A model generated the notes under the pieces. The model made no database searches and had not been told where the DNA came from. It saw only the letters and a list, made by a program, of their open reading frames with translations. A stretch of 28,766 bases of DNA from assembly GCA_964462685.1 (NCBI GenBank), contig CAYWYR010000027.1:1-28766 (forward strand), in the 5' to 3' direction. The position numbers were made by a program, and so were the translations under genes. Shown in pieces: positions 23,919 to 28,766 of this stretch; the stretch's first letter is position 1, and each line of letters begins with the position of its first letter. Origin of the DNA: CAYWYR01 sp964462685 (GTDB lineage: Bacteria > Bacteroidota > Ignavibacteria > Kapaibacteriales > UBA2268).

Positions 23919-25010
23919 ATGCCGCTACTGAAGCGTGCCGAGAAAGCTATACGGAAACGGCTAACCGCAAGCTTTTCACATCAGGGGAAATCAGTTAATC
24001 TAACCCCTGGTAATATTATAGATCTACCAGAAAACCCGAAAATACTTCTTCTCAGACAAGATAGATTAGGGGATTTGATCATTACTTTTCCTTTTCTGAA
24101 CGCACTAAGATCAGCATTACCGAATGCCGGGATTGATATAGTTCTCGGCAAAAACCAATCAGCCGCAAGATATGCCCAACCCTTTACCGATAATATTATA
24201 GGATATGGGAACTCATTGGGTGAATCTTTTGCTACGATCAGCTCCTTATCTGAAAAAAGATATGATCTTGCGATTGATCTCTTGGATAACTCCTCTACAA
24301 CATCAACCATTCTGATAAACAGATCAAAAGCCAAGATAAAGCTAGGTTTTGATAAAGAAAACAGTCACGCTTACTCACATCTGGCTCCCCTACCGAATAA
24401 ATCTAATGTTCATATTATAGATAGGCTCAACAGCTTACTGCCGTATATAGGTATCGGTATAGATGATATCAAAACAAGTAACCTGATCTATTATGATAAT
24501 GAGGTAGTGACAAAAGCCGAACTGGTGTTGGGATCAAAAGATAAAAAGCGGCTTGGATTGGTACTCCGCGGCAGTAATGACAGTAAATACCTGGGAAAAG
24601 ATAGATTTTTTGAAATGATACAGAAATTGTCTGATACTGGGTATGCTGATTGGGACAAAGTGATATACGGTACACCTGATAAAATAGATGATCTTGAATG
24701 GATTTTAGAAACCGCAAAAGCTTGTGGAATCAGAAACCTGCGATACGCCCCGATGAGCCGTGACTTCCATCTATATGCGGCAATGCTTACCACGTGCGAT
24801 ATATTAATCTCCCCCGATACATCGGCAGTTCATATAGCAGCAGATGCAGATATTCCGATCCTGGCTTACTATACGATAGCTGATAGGGAAAACGCCCCGA
24901 TGCCATGGCTGCCATATAGTAATAACCATCAAGCAGTTTACGCTGTTAATACATTGAGCAATCTGAATTTAGATGATGTAGTGAGTAAGACTCAGAATTT
25001 GGGATTATGA
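23919..25010 (+). CDS. Glycosyltransferase family 9 (heptosyltransferase-like)
   Basis: A 363-residue cytosolic or membrane-associated glycosyltransferase with the two Rossmann halves of GT9. The N-terminal half has ILLLRQDRLGDLIITFPFL then LRSALPNAGIDIVLG (the acceptor side). The C-terminal half has the sugar-nucleotide site DILISPDTSAVHIAADADIP. GT9 enzymes add heptose or related sugars to LPS core or other surface glycans; the sugar cannot be told from sequence. The N-terminus is basic (KRAEKAIRKRLT). It follows mraY by three bases and is almost certainly in the same transcript. Confidence 0.88.
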   Translation: MPLLKRAEKAIRKRLTASFSHQGKSVNLTPGNIIDLPENPKILLLRQDRLGDLIITFPFLNALRSALPNAGIDIVLGKNQSAARYAQPFTDNIIGYGNSLGESFATISSLSEKRYDLAIDLLDNSSTTSTILINRSKAKIKLGFDKENSHAYSHLAPLPNKSNVHIIDRLNSLLPYIGIGIDDIKTSNLIYYDNEVVTKAELVLGSKDKKRLGLVLRGSNDSKYLGKDRFFEMIQKLSDTGYADWDKVIYGTPDKIDDLEWILETAKACGIRNLRYAPMSRDFHLYAAMLTTCDILISPDTSAVHIAADADIPILAYYTIADRENAPMPWLPYSNNHQAVYAVNTLSNLNLDDVVSKTQNLGL

Positions 25011-25038
25011 ATAGGATAGCTAAATGTATAATAAATCC

Positions 25039-26301
25039 TCACAGCCTATATACGTGCTTGTGCTTTCTGCTTTTTATATGGTTACGGGTATCGAATACCA
25101 AGCTTGAGTTTTCTGTAATGAACTTTTCATCGAACTCATCATGATCTGTAATCAGCACGACAGCATCGCTGCCTTTTAAAAGATCTTCTGTCAGTTTGGT
25201 GGTTGTTATCGTTTCGCCATCATCATAAGCTGTTTCCACATAAGGATCGACTACCACTACATTTGCGCCGTGCACTTCAAGTAATTCTTTGATCTTGAAA
25301 GTAGCAGACTCTCTATAATCGGCGATGTTCTTTTTATATGCCAGCCCAAGTAGAGTGATCTTAGAACCATTCATAAGCAAGCTTTGTTTATTCATTATCT
25401 TCAAAAGCTTGTCAACGGTCCAGTAGGGCATATTATCGCTGATCTCGCCAGCCATCTCTATGAACCGGGTATTGAAATCGAATTCCTTTGCTTTCCACGA
25501 TAGATAAAACGGATCGATAGGAATACAGTGGCCGCCTACGCCTGGGCCTGGGTAAAACGGCATATACCCGTATGGTTTGGTTTTGGCTGCCTCTATCACC
25601 TCCCAGATATCGATATTCATCCTGTCACACAGCATAGCGAGTTCATCTACCATCGCTATATTCACTACCCTGAATGTATTCTCGAGCAGTTTAACCATCT
25701 CAGCGGCGCGAGTAGTGCTAACCGGGTGAACGTGCTCAAGAAAAGTACTGTATAGGTCAACGGCTTTCCGAGTGCATTCCGCCGTGTGGCCGCCTACTAT
25801 CTTCGGGGTATTTGCTACTTGAAACTGTTGGTTGCCTGGGTCTATCCTTTCCGGTGAGAATGCGAGATGGAAGTCATTGCCGGCTCGCAGTCCGGCCTTT
25901 TCAAGTATAGGCTTGATAATCTCATCTGTTGTGCCAGGGTAGGTTGTGGACTCCATCACTATAAGCTGGCCGTTTTTAAGGTGTTCTGCGATTTTAGTAC
26001 TGGCATCTTCCACATAAGTTAGGTCTGGTTGCTTCGCGTTGTCTAATGGGGTTGGAACACATATAATAATCGCATCGCTTTTCCCGATGGTTGAGTAATC
26101 AGTGGATGGTATCAGTTTATTATGCCCCAGCACCTCCTCCAATTCAGAAATCTCTATATCGAAAGTAATATTCTTCGCATTTTTGATATTCTCGACAACT
26201 CTGTCACTTATATCATATCCGAACACTTTGTGATCTTTCTTAGCGAATTCTATTGCAAGTGGCAGCCCTACGTATCCGAGACCTATAACGGTGATATTCA
26301 T
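25039..26301 (-). CDS. UDP-sugar 6-dehydrogenase, probably UDP-N-acetylhexosamine type (WbpA/WecC group)
   Basis: Oxidises a UDP-sugar to its uronic acid with two NAD per turn, for surface polysaccharide. The 420 residues show an N-terminal Rossmann motif GLGYVGLP (7-14), IICVPTPLD (79-87), ESTTYPGTT (117-125), FSPERIDPGN (148-157), Lys204 and Asn208 in EMVKLLENTFR, and the catalytic Cys259 in FYPGPGVGGHCIPIDPFYLS. PGVGGHCIPIDP and the length resemble WbpA (UDP-GlcNAc 6-dehydrogenase) rather than UDP-glucose dehydrogenase, which usually has GPGFGGSCFPKD. Start ATG directly follows the TAA of a tiny upstream frame (TAAATG). Confidence 0.9.
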   Translation of the reverse strand: MNITVIGLGYVGLPLAIEFAKKDHKVFGYDISDRVVENIKNAKNITFDIEISELEEVLGHNKLIPSTDYSTIGKSDAIIICVPTPLDNAKQPDLTYVEDASTKIAEHLKNGQLIVMESTTYPGTTDEIIKPILEKAGLRAGNDFHLAFSPERIDPGNQQFQVANTPKIVGGHTAECTRKAVDLYSTFLEHVHPVSTTRAAEMVKLLENTFRVVNIAMVDELAMLCDRMNIDIWEVIEAAKTKPYGYMPFYPGPGVGGHCIPIDPFYLSWKAKEFDFNTRFIEMAGEISDNMPYWTVDKLLKIMNKQSLLMNGSKITLLGLAYKKNIADYRESATFKIKELLEVHGANVVVVDPYVETAYDDGETITTTKLTEDLLKGSDAVVLITDHDEFDEKFITENSSLVFDTRNHIKSRKHKHVYRL

Positions 26302-26493
26302 TTATTCTGATTCTGGTTGAGATAGATTGGTAAATTGTGGCATCAAGCCAAGAGGTAAATTAACGATTTCGCATATTTTTACAGCCGTATTCAGTGGATA
26401 TGATATTGACAGTGATATATCAAGTAAGACATCGAACAATATATCAGGATTCAATATTGTTATCGAATATATCATGGATAATCCTGATATCAT
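26302..26493 (-). CDS. Possible tiny ORF between the kinase-like and dehydrogenase genes
   Basis: A frame of at most 63 codons on the minus strand overlaps the 3' end of the aspartate-kinase-like gene. Its TAA abuts the dehydrogenase ATG. A TTG just inside the kinase end would give a product of about 49 residues. The sequence reads like protein (ISYPLNTAVKICEIVNLPLG) but I recognise no family. It could be a coupled small gene, the frameshifted end of the kinase-like gene, or chance. Confidence 0.3.
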   Translation of the reverse strand: MISGLSMIYSITILNPDILFDVLLDISLSISYPLNTAVKICEIVNLPLGLMPQFTNLSQPESE

Positions 26494-27547
26494 TCGAAGT
26501 CAGCTCTTCAGTTTGTATAGTTATTACTTTGGATCTAGTCTGCTGTACGGTATATATAGTCGAACTCAAACTTTTACTTGAGAATTTATCCAGAACAATG
26601 GATAAGTTTTTCTCAAATCTCTTAGGAAGAATTATACTCAATATATTGAAGGAAGGATTCGTACTCCCTAATCCTGATCCCGCGATGGATATCAATGGGT
26701 AACTTGTTTCAATTCCCTTGGTGATTAGTGTATTGCATTCACCTTTTTGTCCGCAGTACCTTAATGATATTCCATTTCTTTCGGCAAACTCCAATGATTC
26801 TTTGTGAAGTATCCTTACCGCGGCATTGCTCATTTTTATCGCATCATAAGTGTTCAACCTGGCGACGGGTTTTGCTTCATGATATAATTCGGGATCAATA
26901 GAATATATACCATTGACTTTGGATATGTATGATATCGAATCTGTTCCAGCTATATATGCAACAACTATTGCCGTAAGGTTGGAGCTCTCAAACCCCATAG
27001 TGGTAGGAAAACCTGTATCTCCAATACCGATAAATCCTTCCATCAAAATAGATTTACCTTTTGAAGCCTGTATGCACTCCCTGAGTGATTCTTTGATTTT
27101 GTTTGTATTAGGTTTTGAGATGCCAAACGATCCTTCTGTATAGAAGTATTGAGAGGAATCGAAATGAACATATTCGATTCCTACAGCATCCAGATGGTTT
27201 CTCAATAAAACAGAAGTTATGATCTCGCCTTTCACCAAAATCACATCAGTTACTTTCGGCGAAGCCTCTTTTGTATATCTTATACCAGTAAGAAGTCTTT
27301 TCAGCTCAGATACATGTTTCGATACTGTCTTATCAATCCGCCCGAACTTCAATAACCTTTCTTCTAAGTGATATAAATCTACTGATTCTCCATTTATTGA
27401 ATCAGATATCATCTGCTTGAGCAATCTTGATAGACCCTTAATAGCCGAGAATATCACGATAGAATTACCATGACTTAACTCTTCACCGATAGATTCGAAG
27501 ACTTCGAATCTATCTAAAACCGATCCCCCGTATTTGATCACATTCAT
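26444..27547 (-). CDS. Aspartate-kinase-like protein with altered catalytic motifs
   Basis: A 367-residue amino acid kinase fold protein. It follows the aspartokinase layout: N-terminal VIKYGGSVL (residues 3-11), MEGFIGIGDTGFPTTMG (169-185), then KVNGIYSIDPE (210-220), AIKMSNAAVRILHKESLEFA (236-255), and a C-terminal ACT-like region from residue ~285. However, KFGGTS is shortened to KYGGS, the usual GRGGSD reads GFESSN (185-190), and TDVDGVYTADP reads SKVNGIYSIDP with Lys210 where Asp is normal. It is shorter than usual (most are 400 or more) and has room for only about one full ACT domain. It may be a real but divergent aspartate kinase, or a relative with a changed substrate. Upstream of a UDP-sugar dehydrogenase on the same strand. 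Confidence 0.7.
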   Translation of the reverse strand: MNVIKYGGSVLDRFEVFESIGEELSHGNSIVIFSAIKGLSRLLKQMISDSINGESVDLYHLEERLLKFGRIDKTVSKHVSELKRLLTGIRYTKEASPKVTDVILVKGEIITSVLLRNHLDAVGIEYVHFDSSQYFYTEGSFGISKPNTNKIKESLRECIQASKGKSILMEGFIGIGDTGFPTTMGFESSNLTAIVVAYIAGTDSISYISKVNGIYSIDPELYHEAKPVARLNTYDAIKMSNAAVRILHKESLEFAERNGISLRYCGQKGECNTLITKGIETSYPLISIAGSGLGSTNPSFNILSIILPKRFEKNLSIVLDKFSSKSLSSTIYTVQQTRSKVITIQTEELTSNDIRIIHDIFDNNIES

Positions 27548-27763
27548 AATAACAATATAAGCAGATATAGTTTATACAGATAATGTCCTGATAATTTCTA
27601 CATAAGATTTGCTTGTTATATTTCATTATTGTGAGTAATTCCTTATTTTGATATACATTGGATGAAATAAAACGTTTATCTGTAACAAAACAGAACTTGT
27701 GTTGTTCCTGTGTATGCGAAAGATTGAAACAAACAATATCATAATTAAAAAAAGGAGCGCATA

Positions 27764-28766
27764 ATGAGAAAGTCATTACGCAATTGGTCGTCTCGCTTAT
27801 GGATAGCGATGGCGGCAGCCTTCATGCTCGGCTCAGTAGCGGCCGAGGCTCAGTTTCCGCCAAACGTGGAACCGAGCGATTACTGTGAACCGTGGACACC
27901 GTTTAACAATCCTGGCCCAAGCTGGATGTATGGTGTTTATAATTCAGGTAATTATACATCACTTGTTGAAGTTTACGAACTTGACGAAAATGATAACAGA
28001 ATAGGTGGTCCTGTATACAGGAATGCATCAGATCCTGCTCCGAACTATAATAATAACAGGAATAACGAGGCAGGAGATACCTATTGGGAATACACTGATG
28101 CTCGTAACGATTGGGAAATGGTAGCCGGGGTGAATTATGAAATCCATGTAGAATTCTGGGGGGGCTGGGGCTGGGGCTCTAGTTCAACAGAATATCCGCT
28201 AATTAGGATTTGGTTAGATGAAAACCGTAATGCAGAATGGACACCAGACGTAAGAAATGGTGGTTACCGTGACGGAGATTGGGATGAGCTTATCGGTTTT
28301 GCTAGAGGGTTTAGTAGCTATTGGAGTCGTCCTAACGTTACAGAGTACGAGTACTCGGAAAGCTATATGAGAGGTTCACTCAAAAGAAGAATGATACCTA
28401 ATAGATTAACTAGTTATCAATACCAATACGGTAACGGTAATCTCCTTTACTCATTTAATACATCTAGGTGGACAGCTCCATTTGAAGTATCTTTTAAGTA
28501 CTCACCAGATTGCTCTAAAGGGCAGGGTGTAACTAGACTAAGAATAAATGCTATGTCTACGTCAGTATTAAGTTGGTCACAAACAAATAACAACGCAACA
28601 GGTGCAAACTTTATGGATGCATGCTGGAATGGTATATACGGAAGATTTGCACAAGGTAGATATCCTTATTACCCGATGGGAGAGATAGAAGATTATACTC
28701 TTAATATAATTGGTGCGGCTGGCGATCCCTTCCCTTCATCAACAGATATTATTGAGCGTAGTACAG
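27764..28766 (+). CDS. Secreted GEVED-domain-like protein, 3' end cut by window
   Basis: The frame is open from ATG 27764 to the window end (334 codons). A perfect AAAGGAG lies six bases upstream. Signal peptide of about 35 residues (LWIAMAAAFMLGSVAAEAQ, cleavage after AEA). The mature part is Asn/Tyr/Trp-rich. It has PLIRIWLDENRNAEW, then RDGDWDELIGFARGF, later TRLRINAM, and MGEIEDYTLNI at the end: the order of WIDxNxDG, TRxR and GEVEDY elements of GEVED-type extracellular domains. Cysteines in YCEPW, PDCSK and DACWN may form disulfides. The C-terminus, where a sorting tail would be, is missing. The 216-bp region before it (27548-27763) shows no gene. Confidence 0.8.
   Translation, partial: MRKSLRNWSSRLWIAMAAAFMLGSVAAEAQFPPNVEPSDYCEPWTPFNNPGPSWMYGVYNSGNYTSLVEVYELDENDNRIGGPVYRNASDPAPNYNNNRNNEAGDTYWEYTDARNDWEMVAGVNYEIHVEFWGGWGWGSSSTEYPLIRIWLDENRNAEWTPDVRNGGYRDGDWDELIGFARGFSSYWSRPNVTEYEYSESYMRGSLKRRMIPNRLTSYQYQYGNGNLLYSFNTSRWTAPFEVSFKYSPDCSKGQGVTRLRINAMSTSVLSWSQTNNNATGANFMDACWNGIYGRFAQGRYPYYPMGEIEDYTLNIIGAAGDPFPSSTDIIERST

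Noticed and set aside
1..28766. CRISPR array, prophage or transposase genes
   Set aside because: No regularly spaced short repeats, no phage structural or integrase genes and no DDE-type transposase were found in any frame I read.

Overview
The window looks like a draft or metagenome-derived contig (it carries a 100-N scaffold gap) from a Bacteroidota/Chlorobiota-type (FCB group) bacterium. The evidence is a canonical Por/T9SS sorting tail (NIYPNPT), BIG2 and GEVED-type secreted proteins, a class II ribonucleotide reductase of the long zinc-ribbon form, Crp/Fnr and ArsR regulators of the Bacteroidota style, and many short secreted proteins of unknown function. I cannot name the species from sequence alone.

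Layout. Bases 1-2040: a cut-off signal-peptide gene, malate dehydrogenase (minus), and a DUF2834-like membrane protein (plus) with a perfect FNR-type box in front of it. Bases 2007-6370 (minus): a SIMPL-domain protein followed by the B12-dependent ribonucleotide reductase, ending in a strong terminator. Bases 6456-9585: an AT-rich island holding a tandemly duplicated three-part cassette. Each copy has a nearly identical 122-124 bp leader with a 13-codon upstream ORF, a small exported protein A, and a ~245-residue exported protein B, joined by stop/start overlaps. This is the most unusual part of the window. Bases 9647-12158: a sulfur operon of ArsR repressor, TauE/SafE permease (apparently starting at CTG) and a persulfide dioxygenase-rhodanese fusion. 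Bases 12159-12700: degenerate tandem and inverted repeats around the assembly gap. Bases 12772-15199: a Crp/Fnr regulator, then smpB and tyrS. Bases 15273-17323: a secreted BIG2/T9SS protein and a lipoprotein of the PQQ sugar dehydrogenase family, sharing a short beta module. Bases 17674-20127: an MltD-like lytic transglycosylase with five LysM domains. Then arginase (minus), tRNA-Thr(TGT) (minus), and a plus-strand group of membrane/envelope genes (PH-like membrane protein, a two-anchor exported protein, mraY, GT9 glycosyltransferase). Bases 25039-27547 (minus): a divergent aspartate-kinase-like protein, a possible tiny ORF and a UDP-sugar dehydrogenase. The window ends inside a secreted GEVED-type protein.

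How they work together. Translation quality control (smpB, tyrS), dNTP supply (nrdJ) and the TCA cycle (mdh) are housekeeping genes. mraY, GT9, the UDP-sugar dehydrogenase and MltD point to envelope building and turnover. The ArsR/TauE/PDO operon is a coherent reactive-sulfur detoxification unit. The duplicated A/B cassette has no function I recognise; its leader is far better conserved than its proteins, which suggests a regulatory or recombination role for the leader.
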